Below, in pieces: positions 1 through 7,811 of a DNA stretch of 38,073 bases (its first letter is position 1; each line of letters starts with the position of its first letter). The notes under the pieces are model-generated. The model was given only the letters and a program-made list of their open reading frames with translations, had not been told where the DNA came from and searched no databases. This stretch comes from Verrucomicrobiales bacterium (lineage in GTDB: Bacteria; Verrucomicrobiota; Verrucomicrobiia; Verrucomicrobiales; DEV007). Position numbers and translations under genes: made by a program. The stretch covers positions 1-38,073 of the forward strand of contig JAOFDG010000016.1 of assembly GCA_028033615.1 (NCBI GenBank), read 5' to 3'.

Positions 1-2
1 TA

Positions 3-347
3 GATGAAAGAATCAAAATCTCATTACCTAGCTGTTCTTTCACCTCAATTACGAGTACTAACGGTTACATTTTTCACTGTGACTGCTGCGCTATTCCTAG
101 TATAAAAGAATGGGGTGATTTTAGTGAATTAGGCGGTTTAATCGCACCAAGAAGACTTCTAATCGTTCACGGCATTAAAGATGGGCTCCATAATAAAATA
201 GACGTGGAAAGAACCTCAAACGCAATCAAAGCAATTTATTCAGACTTAAAAATAAGTGACAGAATGTCAATGACCTGGGGCAATTCAGGACACCAATTCT
301 ATCCTAAGATCATGTGGCCCTTTATAGAAAAGGCATTAAGACAATGA
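3..347 (+). CDS. Alpha/beta hydrolase (acetyl-xylan-esterase-like), C-terminal part
   Basis: The frame is open from the left edge to a TGA at 345-347, so only the last 114 residues are seen and the start lies outside the window. They match the end of the large esterase-type alpha/beta hydrolases (Abhydrolase_7 / prolyl-oligopeptidase-like) common in Verrucomicrobiota and Planctomycetes. A GDFSELGGLIAPRRLLIVHG block supports the strand before the catalytic Asp (GIKDGLHN), and NSGHQFYP near the end carries the expected catalytic His. The nucleophile Ser is off the window. Such enzymes remove acyl groups from plant or algal polysaccharides, which suits the neighbouring sulfatases and second esterase. 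Substrate is unknown. It converges on the SHD1 gene with 18 bases between. Confidence 0.8.
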   Translation, partial: DERIKISLPSCSFTSITSTNGYIFHCDCCAIPSIKEWGDFSELGGLIAPRRLLIVHGIKDGLHNKIDVERTSNAIKAIYSDLKISDRMSMTWGNSGHQFYPKIMWPFIEKALRQ

Positions 348-365
348 ATCTGAATGATAGGAACT

Positions 366-521
366 TTACAGTCCTGCAGAGAGATTTTCAGAAGACCATG
401 ATCCTCTGAATCCACTTGGATAGGCAACTTCTTTGATCTCCTGACCATCTTTGAAGAGCTTTACGATAATCCCTTTTACTCTGTCAGTGCGCGAACTCGC
501 GCGAGGTGGTCTAGATTGAGT
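366..521 (-). pseudogene. In-frame C-terminal continuation of the SHD1 gene beyond TGA
   Basis: Reading past the TGA at 522-524 without changing frame gives about 51 more residues ending in TAA at 366-368. They include SRTDRVKGIIVKLFKDGQEI and then KEVAYPSGFRGSW, a well-formed beta-strand pattern typical of the end of such Ig-like domains, so this probably was the natural C-terminus. TGA serves as a true stop elsewhere in the window (345-347 and 7782-7784), which argues against code reassignment. The simplest reading is a CGA-to-TGA nonsense change or a base-call error. A GC-rich hairpin (489-502) lies 19 bases after the TGA on the mRNA. Confidence 0.6.
489..502 (-). repeat. GC-rich hairpin downstream of in-frame TGA
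   Basis: On the minus strand, five base pairs (GCGCG with CGCGC) close a four-base loop AGTT. The local sequence is far richer in G and C than its surroundings. It lies inside the C-terminal continuation of the SHD1 gene. It could affect ribosome passage or readthrough, or may simply be codon content (Arg-Ala-Ser-Ser-Arg). Confidence 0.4.
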
Positions 522-1097
522 TCACGTCCCTCCAACACATTCAGAAGCCGGCAGTGGTCTTATTTTAGTTAGTTGGACTTTGTCAGTTGTTAAATCTTGG
601 CCAGTTCTCGGTGTAATTGAACTGATACTGGTGGCGCCTGAAGCAACGAGCTCTTGGTTTTTTTCTCCTTTGACTCCGTCAACAGTGTAAAAAATTTGAT
701 ATTTTACATCAATATTTTCAAATGGATTAGCACCATTATTCCAAACGTTAAACTTAAATCCTGATGTGTAAGAGCTGACTCTTGCATTGTCAGTTTTTTT
801 CTCTGAAGTCTTTTCTTCTTCGTCAGTTATTCTGATTGCAAGTTTTCTAGCAGCCATTGTTGACTGGTACCAATTTACAATATAATCACTGTCGTTCTTA
901 CTGAGAGCTTTGACAGGAACGGTCATAACCTTACTATCAGATCTCAAAATTTTTACAGTTCCTTTTGATTGAGAGTAATCAAGCACCTTAGCGTTAAGAG
1001 TCTTCGAACCATCAGCACTAGTAAATTTGCGCATATCAGAACCTACTGAATACACACTTAGGCCAACTAAAATAATTAATGATATAATCCCCTTCAT
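522..1097 (-). CDS. SHD1-domain exported protein, stopped early by in-frame TGA
   Basis: The 191-residue product starts with a signal peptide (about residues 1-19) and then an SHD1-like domain (about 22-75): MRKFTSADGSKTL, an alternating basic/hydrophobic middle, and VPVKALSKNDSDYIVNW. This SLA1-homology fold is widespread in Verrucomicrobiota and Planctomycete exported proteins, often with polysaccharide or protein-binding genes; its role there is not established. Residues 105-190 look like an immunoglobulin-like beta domain (FKFNVWNNGANPFENIDVKYQIFY is split here only by description). The frame ends at TGA 522-524, but the same frame continues with protein-like sequence to TAA at 366-368 (separate entry). 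It is the last gene of the leftward run beginning at 6130. Confidence 0.7.
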   Translation of the reverse strand: MKGIISLIILVGLSVYSVGSDMRKFTSADGSKTLNAKVLDYSQSKGTVKILRSDSKVMTVPVKALSKNDSDYIVNWYQSTMAARKLAIRITDEEEKTSEKKTDNARVSSYTSGFKFNVWNNGANPFENIDVKYQIFYTVDGVKGEKNQELVASGATSISSITPRTGQDLTTDKVQLTKIRPLPASECVGGT

Positions 1098-1214
1098 AAT
1101 CCCTTTTTATCATTATCTCATATGCCTAAATCAAATCAAGAGATTTTAATTAGTTAAAATATGCAGGAATTTATTAATAATGAACGTTTTACGTAAAGTT
1201 TGGACGTGTTTTTT

Positions 1215-3707
1215 CTACTTTTTCAAAAGGTTTGAAACCTTATCAGCAGTCAAGCCCTGTACCGGTAACGGGTATCCAAGAGTATTACCGCTAGCCCTAA
1301 ATCCTCCTCCATCAACATCTACAAAAATTGGATTGTTATAAGCACAAGGGTTCATCGCACTTTGCGTACTACTCCCATACCCTTTTTCTAATGTGAAATT
1401 TTCCCCATAAGCTACAACAATAAGGTGTGAATCTTGGCTAAGATTGACCTTAATTCTCTGATCAAATTTAACCACCCCATCTTTGAACATTCCTCCATTA
1501 TTCTTTCTTGTGAAATTCAGTTTTTTAGATTGCTCTCCATTAACCAAGACCTGAACACGATCAATATCTATCCAATCAGTGCACTGCACCTTAATATTTA
1601 ATGAAATCTCACCACTTGCTGCCCTAATATCTGCACCAGCAATATTTTCTTGATCGGTTGAAACTTCTAAGTAAGGGCCATTGGTTAAAATCATTTGGCC
1701 AGATTTTGAGTTTCTAACTAGCTCTCTCCAATCAATTTTGTCTGGCTCATCAGTAGAGCTTTTAACATAAGTCCTCCAGCCTCCAGTTCCATTTCCATGA
1801 ACAGTGTGAGCGTCACTAACAGCAATTCCCCAAACCTTATGACCTTGGTTTAAAATCTGAAGCCAAATAAATTCTCTTACATATTTAACTCTACCCCCTG
1901 GTCCAAGTTTTTTATCTATTCTGTAAGGTGAGCCATGTAAAATTTCATTTCCAAGATAATTCTGGCTCTCTAATCCATCGAGCATACCACCTAAATTTGC
2001 ATACCCTCCGTCAATGAGCCCATCACCATTCCAATCAACAAAGTTCTCCTGCATACTAGGATGGTTTATATGAACCCATCTATCAGGATCTGAATCTTGA
2101 AAATGCCTTAATGTAATTGCATTCAGCCTTGGGTCTTTTGACCATTGGGGCGCTCCACCATCTTGTTTTTTGGGATCAGGTTTAAAAGGGAAAGCATTAA
2201 AGTGGGCACCTGACCCAGTCAATTCTATGCCCGGTACGGTCGATATCACTTTTTCGAGACCTAATGATTTAATTGTTGGGGTCCAATCAAACATTCGATT
2301 GTGTTCAGTGGTAGGGACAAACTCCAACTGCTCTGCTGCCATGTTAATGACACGGTCGGAAGTTCCACAGGTATTATCGCCACTAGGCGTCGAATGATTA
2401 TGATAATCTGTACTAACCCAGCCAGGCGTTTTAACAAGCCTCTCTAACTTTGCGGAAATTTTGACGACTTCACTTGATCCAATATTCACAATCTCTTCAA
2501 AATATGAAAACTCAATCCCTCTAGTGACAACGACCCTGTACTCACCTTTAGGCACAGCAACACTAAATTGACCTTTCTCTGAGTGGTATTGATCGATACA
2601 ACCGTGAGCACGATTATTTGGACCTAGGTATGGAGCCTTTGTTTTGCCATGACCATTGATCTGAACTTTACAGGGAATACTCGCCCCACTTCCATCACTA
2701 ACATCAAAGATAATACGACTCACTTTAGACATCTGAAATTCTTTTTTAACAACACCCTCATCCCTAAAATTGATTACCTCTTCTAACGGTTGTCTTCCTA
2801 TATCTGTAAATCTCAGTTTATGTGAATCTTTCTTGGGAAGATAGAATGAAAACTCTCCATTGCTGTCTGGGTAACCCTTGATTTTTTCGCCTTGGATATC
2901 GCCAATAATACTTGCTGAAGAAATCGCAGAGGCTTCCAACTCTTTAATCACACCATTGATCTTAACGGTATCACCAGCCCGATTTAATATAACCCCGACT
3001 GCTGATAGAGGTGATGTTGATACAGCTAAGAATCGACTAAAGCTGTATTCTTGTGAGGGTTTTAATTTTATGCTATTCGGGATCAAATCACCCTCAGCCG
3101 AATAGGCGTACCCACATTTATCAGATGGATCAATTGAATCTGCCCAATTAATATCACCAACTTTACCCTCAGCACCAAACCTGTTCCATGAATCTGATAA
3201 TTTAACCTCTCTTTCCAGCTGTGTATCATTACGAAGAGTCGTTTTTATTAAAACACCACTCCAACCATTCCTGATGATGTAAAGATGCCTTGTAAATAGG
3301 CCTCCACCTTTTGCAGATGTAATTACAGTTTCTATCGCTGCCTCATCCTTATCATTTTGTTCTAAAACCTTAACATATGAAACTCCACCTTTTAATCCTA
3401 GAGGTGAAAAAATAGTTATCTGATCGTTATTACTTCCCCTTAGAGATAAATCATAAAGGCACCCCTGCGTCGTACCATTAGCACCCCAAAAAGTTCCCAT
3501 ATTAGCCTTTCTGAAAGGCGCATTTTGAGCAATAACAGCTTCGACTAAATCATTTCTTAGAATGAAATCTCCAACTATTCCGTCCGCCTCTTTCCCACCT
3601 GGCAATTCAGAAAACAACGACTCACTAACCTCAAATGCCTCAGGCTTACCTACTGATAATGTTAAAAGACTGCAAAGTAGACTTGAGAAACATAAAAGGA
3701 ATTTCAT
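1215..3707 (-). CDS. CehA/McbA-like PHP-domain metallohydrolase, exported
   Basis: The 830-residue protein has a signal peptide (about 1-20), a long beta-rich N-terminal half (30-425) with carboxypeptidase-regulatory-like strands, and a PHP-type metal-dependent phosphoesterase domain (about 428-660). Visible metal-ligand motifs are DYHNHS (434-439), TEHN (467-470), GIELTG with a nearby His (493-502), HINHPS (547-551) and SDAHTVHG (631-638), the set expected for the CehA/McbA family. A DWNGDGLIDGG loop (558-568) resembles a calcium-binding EF-hand/dockerin loop. Known relatives include carbamate hydrolases; most exported members have no assigned substrate. It sits in the leftward run with the beta-helix and sialidase-fold genes, so an organic phosphate or ester on a glycan is possible, but this is inference. 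Confidence 0.85.
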   Translation of the reverse strand: MKFLLCFSSLLCSLLTLSVGKPEAFEVSESLFSELPGGKEADGIVGDFILRNDLVEAVIAQNAPFRKANMGTFWGANGTTQGCLYDLSLRGSNNDQITIFSPLGLKGGVSYVKVLEQNDKDEAAIETVITSAKGGGLFTRHLYIIRNGWSGVLIKTTLRNDTQLEREVKLSDSWNRFGAEGKVGDINWADSIDPSDKCGYAYSAEGDLIPNSIKLKPSQEYSFSRFLAVSTSPLSAVGVILNRAGDTVKINGVIKELEASAISSASIIGDIQGEKIKGYPDSNGEFSFYLPKKDSHKLRFTDIGRQPLEEVINFRDEGVVKKEFQMSKVSRIIFDVSDGSGASIPCKVQINGHGKTKAPYLGPNNRAHGCIDQYHSEKGQFSVAVPKGEYRVVVTRGIEFSYFEEIVNIGSSEVVKISAKLERLVKTPGWVSTDYHNHSTPSGDNTCGTSDRVINMAAEQLEFVPTTEHNRMFDWTPTIKSLGLEKVISTVPGIELTGSGAHFNAFPFKPDPKKQDGGAPQWSKDPRLNAITLRHFQDSDPDRWVHINHPSMQENFVDWNGDGLIDGGYANLGGMLDGLESQNYLGNEILHGSPYRIDKKLGPGGRVKYVREFIWLQILNQGHKVWGIAVSDAHTVHGNGTGGWRTYVKSSTDEPDKIDWRELVRNSKSGQMILTNGPYLEVSTDQENIAGADIRAASGEISLNIKVQCTDWIDIDRVQVLVNGEQSKKLNFTRKNNGGMFKDGVVKFDQRIKVNLSQDSHLIVVAYGENFTLEKGYGSSTQSAMNPCAYNNPIFVDVDGGGFRASGNTLGYPLPVQGLTADKVSNLLKK

Positions 3708-3770
3708 TCTACTATCATGAAATAAAACAAGAATTCTGAAAACAGTTTTTTTAGTTCCTGGATAGTTTAA

Positions 3771-4853
3771 TTACCTCAAATCGAATTTGACTGATTTTTT
3801 ATATTCTTTTTGACCCCCATTTTTAAGTGTCACCTTAACGACTGTCGTTACATCAAAGACTGGTAAATCCGCAGGTAGATTAGGTGTTTTATGTATTAGT
3901 TCAACTTTAGTGGCATCATCCAAAATGGTTGTCTTTTTAACATCCAGAGACCTGGTCCCAAAAGATCTTCTATCGGTAAATCTTGGTCCTGAAACAGGGC
4001 CTCTTCCAAAGAGTTTTTGAGGCACTCCAACAGATACAACTTCATCAACAATCACATGGCTTTCATTGCAGTCTATAATTTCATTAGATCTTTCGCCAAT
4101 TAGTCTCTCGATTGTTATATCAATACTTCTAGAATTTAAGTCAATCGTTTCACCTGTCTTCCCCCCTTGTTCGGAAGATAAATTAACAACCATTCCGAGC
4201 TCACAGTCCTCACAACCCTCAAGAACAAGAGATGCTCCTGGACCAGTATCAAGAGCAACAACCGGAACTTTAATATGACTTGAATCAACCAACCAAAATG
4301 AATCAGTCGCCGTTCCAGCAACCAGCATAGTGCCCCCTATAATACCACAGTCACCATTATCATTTCTTCCATCAAACATTATAGGAAAAGTTTGGCGCCC
4401 TCTATCCTCTGTCTCCCATCGATATTTAACTAATGTTCCAAACATTAAAACCTGAACGTCATTATGACCTTTATTATATATGAGTGGTATCATCCCCCAA
4501 TAATCAGGCTTGCTCGCCTTGAAGGAAATCGTTGTGTGTTTTGTTTCAGGATTAAGTTTAAAGATTGCCTCATTATCTACTATTAGATTAACACTAGCCC
4601 GTGGGACATCGACCCTGTCGTTGAGAATATACTCACCTCCAAGAACGATTGTATTTATATTATTAGCTAGACTCCATTCAATACTTAATTGCGGGTCAGA
4701 GTGCTTAAACAAGACTGCCTCACCATCAATTCTTTTAACGACCGTCTCATTTTTTTGTTTGGATACGATAGCAGTCTCTTGCTTCCATTCTCCGTGAGAT
4801 TGACATAGGAAGATCAGAAAAAAAGAAACGATAAGTCTTATAATATTCATCAT
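3771..4853 (-). CDS. Exported beta-helix-like protein, function unknown
   Basis: The 360-residue product has a clear signal peptide (MMNIIRLIVSFFLIFLCQSHG; the second Met at 4850 is an equally good start). The body, from NTIVLGGEYILNDRVDVP onward, shows short regularly spaced hydrophobic strands with Gly/Asn turns (IIGGTMLVAG, LVLEGCEDCELGMVVNL, SIDITIERLIGE), the texture of a right-handed parallel beta-helix as in pectate-lyase-like proteins. Such folds bind or cleave acidic polysaccharides, but I recognise no catalytic signature. Four Cys residues in the middle could pair outside the cytoplasm. The position between the sialidase-fold and PHP genes, 53 and 63 bases away, supports co-transcription and a glycan-related job. 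Confidence 0.65.
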   Translation of the reverse strand: MMNIIRLIVSFFLIFLCQSHGEWKQETAIVSKQKNETVVKRIDGEAVLFKHSDPQLSIEWSLANNINTIVLGGEYILNDRVDVPRASVNLIVDNEAIFKLNPETKHTTISFKASKPDYWGMIPLIYNKGHNDVQVLMFGTLVKYRWETEDRGRQTFPIMFDGRNDNGDCGIIGGTMLVAGTATDSFWLVDSSHIKVPVVALDTGPGASLVLEGCEDCELGMVVNLSSEQGGKTGETIDLNSRSIDITIERLIGERSNEIIDCNESHVIVDEVVSVGVPQKLFGRGPVSGPRFTDRRSFGTRSLDVKKTTILDDATKVELIHKTPNLPADLPVFDVTTVVKVTLKNGGQKEYKKSVKFDLR

Positions 4854-4906
4854 ATCTTTTAGATTATAAATTCAGCCTGTGCATGTTTCTATAAATACGA
4901 AAATAA

Positions 4907-6130
4907 TCACTTGGATTTATTTATCACACTCACCTTAGCAAAAAGAACCTTATTGATTTCGTTTTTCCGCTTTCCCATTCTCAACAAACCTTCACCACAA
5001 GTAACTAGCCATTCATTAGCACCCAGTTGACATACTCCAGAATTGCCAAGAGTTGCCTCATTTTCTTCAAGTAACACCTTCTCAGTATTTCGTATCACAC
5101 ATAGTCTCTCAGGATCAACTTCTGCAATAAATAGAGGGGCTCTATGTCTAAATATATGGTTATTATCTCCAGCACGACGTGTATATATCAGGAAAAGTGA
5201 CCCTCCAGCACTTATCCAATGTTGTTGAGTGTTGTAGCTTTCTAGCGGCTTACCATCATCAAACGTCCATTCACGAATTTTTTCAAAAGACAAACCATCT
5301 CCTCCTTTTGTAACAAATCCACTATGGTCAGCTCGAAGGGTTAAAAAGTATTCTCCCTTATGCTCGATAAGAGACGGCTCATAAAGCCCTCTGTCTCGGG
5401 GGATTGAATGCTCGGTTCCATGCTTTAGATAAACGAGTTTTTCTCCATCAAATCTGCAAAGAGCAACAATGCTTGTATAATTAACTTTTTTTGAATCTGC
5501 CATGTATCGAACCGGCAACAGTATATCTCCATTTGGCAAATCAACTCTTTGTGTATTACCCGCGTTTACGGCAGTAATAATATTTCCTGCATGATCCTTT
5601 TCAGGCATTTCCAAAAATCGCAACTTTCCCCATTCACCATTTTTAGGATCCATTACAGCATAAGAGATTTTTTCCCTTCTTATGTTTTCATTTGTCCCCT
5701 TCTCAAAATTGAAGGTTTTCCCAGTCGATATAACTTTCCCCGATTTTTTATGATAGGTTGGCCAAAGATCACCTGCGCTAACTTCATAACCATCGTCTTG
5801 TTTGAACCTTCTTAGTGAATCTAACCTTTTAGGCTTACTCCATGTCCTTCCTTGGTCATAACTTACCGATTCAAATATATCATGAAAATCATGAGATACA
5901 GCGCGACCAGTTTCAGACATCGTTGTTACCCACTTTGAATTAGCCCCTTTCCCATCGGTGGATGATGGGACAAAAGCAGTACGTGCTTGCCACCAATCCC
6001 ATTGTAAATCACGTCCCGGTATCGATGAAAGCAATTCAATTTTAAGATTTACACTCCCTTTTTCATCTCCAAATGATCGAGTTTTGGGGAATATCAACAA
6101 TAATAGAATGATAAAATATAGATTCTTCAT
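4907..6130 (-). CDS. BNR-repeat sialidase-fold exported protein
   Basis: The 407-residue protein carries an N-terminal signal peptide (to about residue 20) and a six-bladed beta-propeller of the sialidase superfamily. An Asp-box is visible at residues 90-97 (SYDQGRTW, pattern S-x-D-x-G-x-x-W), followed by KPKRLD; blade-like repeats recur at VDLPNGDILLPVRYM and LYEPSLIEHKGEYFLTLR. Arg residues at the ends of these strands could form the Arg triad of sialidases, but I cannot assign a Tyr/Glu pair with certainty. Substrate may be sialic acid or another acidic sugar; many bacterial members are not sialidases. It is the first gene of the leftward run and faces the esterase gene across the palindrome at 6159-6193. 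Confidence 0.75.
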   Translation of the reverse strand: MKNLYFIILLLLIFPKTRSFGDEKGSVNLKIELLSSIPGRDLQWDWWQARTAFVPSSTDGKGANSKWVTTMSETGRAVSHDFHDIFESVSYDQGRTWSKPKRLDSLRRFKQDDGYEVSAGDLWPTYHKKSGKVISTGKTFNFEKGTNENIRREKISYAVMDPKNGEWGKLRFLEMPEKDHAGNIITAVNAGNTQRVDLPNGDILLPVRYMADSKKVNYTSIVALCRFDGEKLVYLKHGTEHSIPRDRGLYEPSLIEHKGEYFLTLRADHSGFVTKGGDGLSFEKIREWTFDDGKPLESYNTQQHWISAGGSLFLIYTRRAGDNNHIFRHRAPLFIAEVDPERLCVIRNTEKVLLEENEATLGNSGVCQLGANEWLVTCGEGLLRMGKRKNEINKVLFAKVSVINKSK

Positions 6131-6158
6131 TTATTATATTTAGAAGACGATCACTTAT

Positions 6159-6193
6159 TTAATCAATAATCAATTCTATTGATTATTGATTAA
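6159..6193. repeat. Perfect 16-bp inverted repeat between divergent glycan genes
   Basis: The arms 6159-6174 (TTAATCAATAATCAAT) and 6178-6193 are exact reverse complements around a 3-base spacer, TCT. The repeat lies 28 bases before the leftward start at 6130 and 34 bases before the rightward start at 6228. Each arm itself contains a doubled AATCAAT/ATCAAT motif. A symmetrical site midway between divergent operons is what an operator for a dimeric regulator would look like. As RNA it would form an A/U-only hairpin, too weak in GC to be a standard terminator. No regulator gene is nearby, so the binding protein is unknown. Confidence 0.6.
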
Positions 6194-6227
6194 TGATTTC
6201 TTAGCCTTCACATGAATAACTTAATTC

Positions 6228-7505
6228 ATGGCCTCATTAATGAAATGTTTCTTATCCTCATGCATATTTCTTCTCGGATTTTCATCTATTGCTTCCTCTA
6301 AGGACTATATCCCTGGCAAACAATTTGAATATAAATCTAAAGATCTTCCAAAGGGTGTCTATCAATACTCTGTATGGGTACCAAAGAACTACGATCCTAA
6401 AAAAGAATATCCGGTGGTTTTCTATCTTCATGGTGGAGGCGGATTAAAATTTCCCTCCTATGGAAAAAGAAATATTATATCCAATCGTCTTGTAGATAAT
6501 CAAAATTGGACAAGCGCTGGCTACAGTGGAAATGCTCATGGACTTCATCAATACATTCACGTAGCTCCTGTAAAGGAGATCTATGAGTGGGAAGCAAAAA
6601 AATTCAAAGCTCTCTTAAAACATGTTAGTGGTAAGGTTAACATTAATGAAAATAGAGTTTACGTGACCGGCTTCAGCATGGGAGGCCAAGGCACGTGGAT
6701 TGTTGGGTGTGGATCAAAACTAGAATACAAAATTGCAGCAATGATGCCACTCGGTGCGTGGGGATGTGAATGGGTGAACCATGGAACCACCCCTGAAACA
6801 TGCATGACTACAAAAACACCAGTATGGGTACTACACTGTCCATATGATGAAATATCAATAATTTCTGATCAAATTGATCTCTTTAAAAACCATCTAAATT
6901 GTGGTGGATACGGACGATTTACAATGATCCCCGGAGAAGGTCATATTCAGAGACCAAGAGGAAACGATGATGAGGGTTTGAGCATGAGGGTAGCATGGAT
7001 GCTCTCACAAACTTATGGGACCCCTCACAATTATATGATTCAAACGAAGGGGGGCGTCATACTAGAAGCAATTGAAGGTGAACGCCCCTTCATTGGCGAC
7101 TCGAGCACTTACGGCTTCTTTGAGCCAAAAACCAAAATAAACATATCGGCCGCAGAAATGAAGGATGGTAAACGGTTTCTCAAATGGGCCTCACTAAAAG
7201 GAAAATTTGAAGACCCTAATTCAAGAAGAACTGCGTACATTACCGGCAATGACGACTCTGAGATTTTTGCAATTTATGAGAATCAGAATGTAAAACTTTC
7301 GGTCGTAGGAGGAAAAGCCAAACCGAAAAACCCAAAACCTGGCGATACAGTTACCATAACGCTGAATAAAAAACAAAAAGGTAAGTCCTTTCTGTTCTGG
7401 CAATCTGATCCCCCCATTGAGCTTACTCAACCGTATGACCGCACTGTTCAATTCTGCATGCCTCCAAATGATTTAAAAATCATTGCGAAACCAAAAAAAT
7501 ACTAA
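6228..7505 (+). CDS. Exported esterase (PHB-depolymerase/feruloyl-esterase-like) with repeat domain
   Basis: The 425-residue protein has a signal peptide; an in-frame ATG at 6240 giving MKCFLSSCIFLLGFSS is an equally good start. Residues 40-262 form an alpha/beta hydrolase: oxyanion segment YPVVFYLHGGGG (61-72), nucleophile elbow GFSMGG with Ser150, probable acid Asp207 (PYDE), and His239 in GEGHIQRP. Residues 275-350 and 352-424 look like two divergent InlB B-repeat/Bacterial-repeat modules (for example FLKWASLKGKFEDPNSRR, then FLFWQSDPP), which usually help in surface attachment or substrate binding. It heads the rightward run with a membrane protein and sulfatase, and most likely removes acyl or feruloyl groups from polysaccharide, an inference from fold and context. 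Confidence 0.8.
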   Translation: MASLMKCFLSSCIFLLGFSSIASSKDYIPGKQFEYKSKDLPKGVYQYSVWVPKNYDPKKEYPVVFYLHGGGGLKFPSYGKRNIISNRLVDNQNWTSAGYSGNAHGLHQYIHVAPVKEIYEWEAKKFKALLKHVSGKVNINENRVYVTGFSMGGQGTWIVGCGSKLEYKIAAMMPLGAWGCEWVNHGTTPETCMTTKTPVWVLHCPYDEISIISDQIDLFKNHLNCGGYGRFTMIPGEGHIQRPRGNDDEGLSMRVAWMLSQTYGTPHNYMIQTKGGVILEAIEGERPFIGDSSTYGFFEPKTKINISAAEMKDGKRFLKWASLKGKFEDPNSRRTAYITGNDDSEIFAIYENQNVKLSVVGGKAKPKNPKPGDTVTITLNKKQKGKSFLFWQSDPPIELTQPYDRTVQFCMPPNDLKIIAKPKKY

Positions 7506-7517
7506 CATAGGGTTCTA

Positions 7518-7784
7518 ATGTTAGATAATAACGACAATCAAGAAATCGAAGACGAGATTTCCCCTCCGCCTTTAAGTCAATTCGATAAGGAACTTTTTAA
7601 TGATAACCTTTTTTTGAATTCTAATCACAACTCCAAAACTACTAGATCACTAATAATCAGCATTATTCTCATTATAATAGTTTCATTAATGTTCTTCGTT
7701 ATTATGAGCCAATTCCGAAAAAACATTAACACTGAAAGTCGTGACAATGAACAGAACTCAACACAAGAATCTCGTCAGCTCTGA
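7518..7784 (+). CDS. Small single-pass membrane protein, unknown
   Basis: The 88-residue protein starts 12 bases after the esterase stop and ends 27 bases before the sulfatase start, so it is surely co-transcribed. The first 43 residues are acidic and polar with a PPPL turn. Residues 44-64 (SLIISIILIIIVSLMFFVIM) form one hydrophobic span, followed by a polar tail rich in Asn, Glu and Ser. With a basic residue before the span and no signal cleavage site, an N-in/C-out anchor is plausible. I do not recognise the family. It could be a local membrane factor for the exported enzymes around it; nothing in the sequence proves that. Confidence 0.55.
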   Translation: MLDNNDNQEIEDEISPPPLSQFDKELFNDNLFLNSNHNSKTTRSLIISIILIIIVSLMFFVIMSQFRKNINTESRDNEQNSTQESRQL

Positions 7785-7811
7785 GCGGCCTCATCTTATT
7801 TAACATGAACG

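Noticed and set aside
489-524. Selenocysteine insertion at TGA 522 with the hairpin as a SECIS element
   Set aside because: The apical loop lacks convincing SECIS features, the SHD1 family is not known for selenocysteine, and a simple nonsense change explains the data.
6133-6138. Perfect TATAAT on the minus strand just before the sialidase-fold start
   Set aside because: It lies two bases before the ATG, so transcription would start inside the gene, and no -35-like hexamer is found at the right distance.
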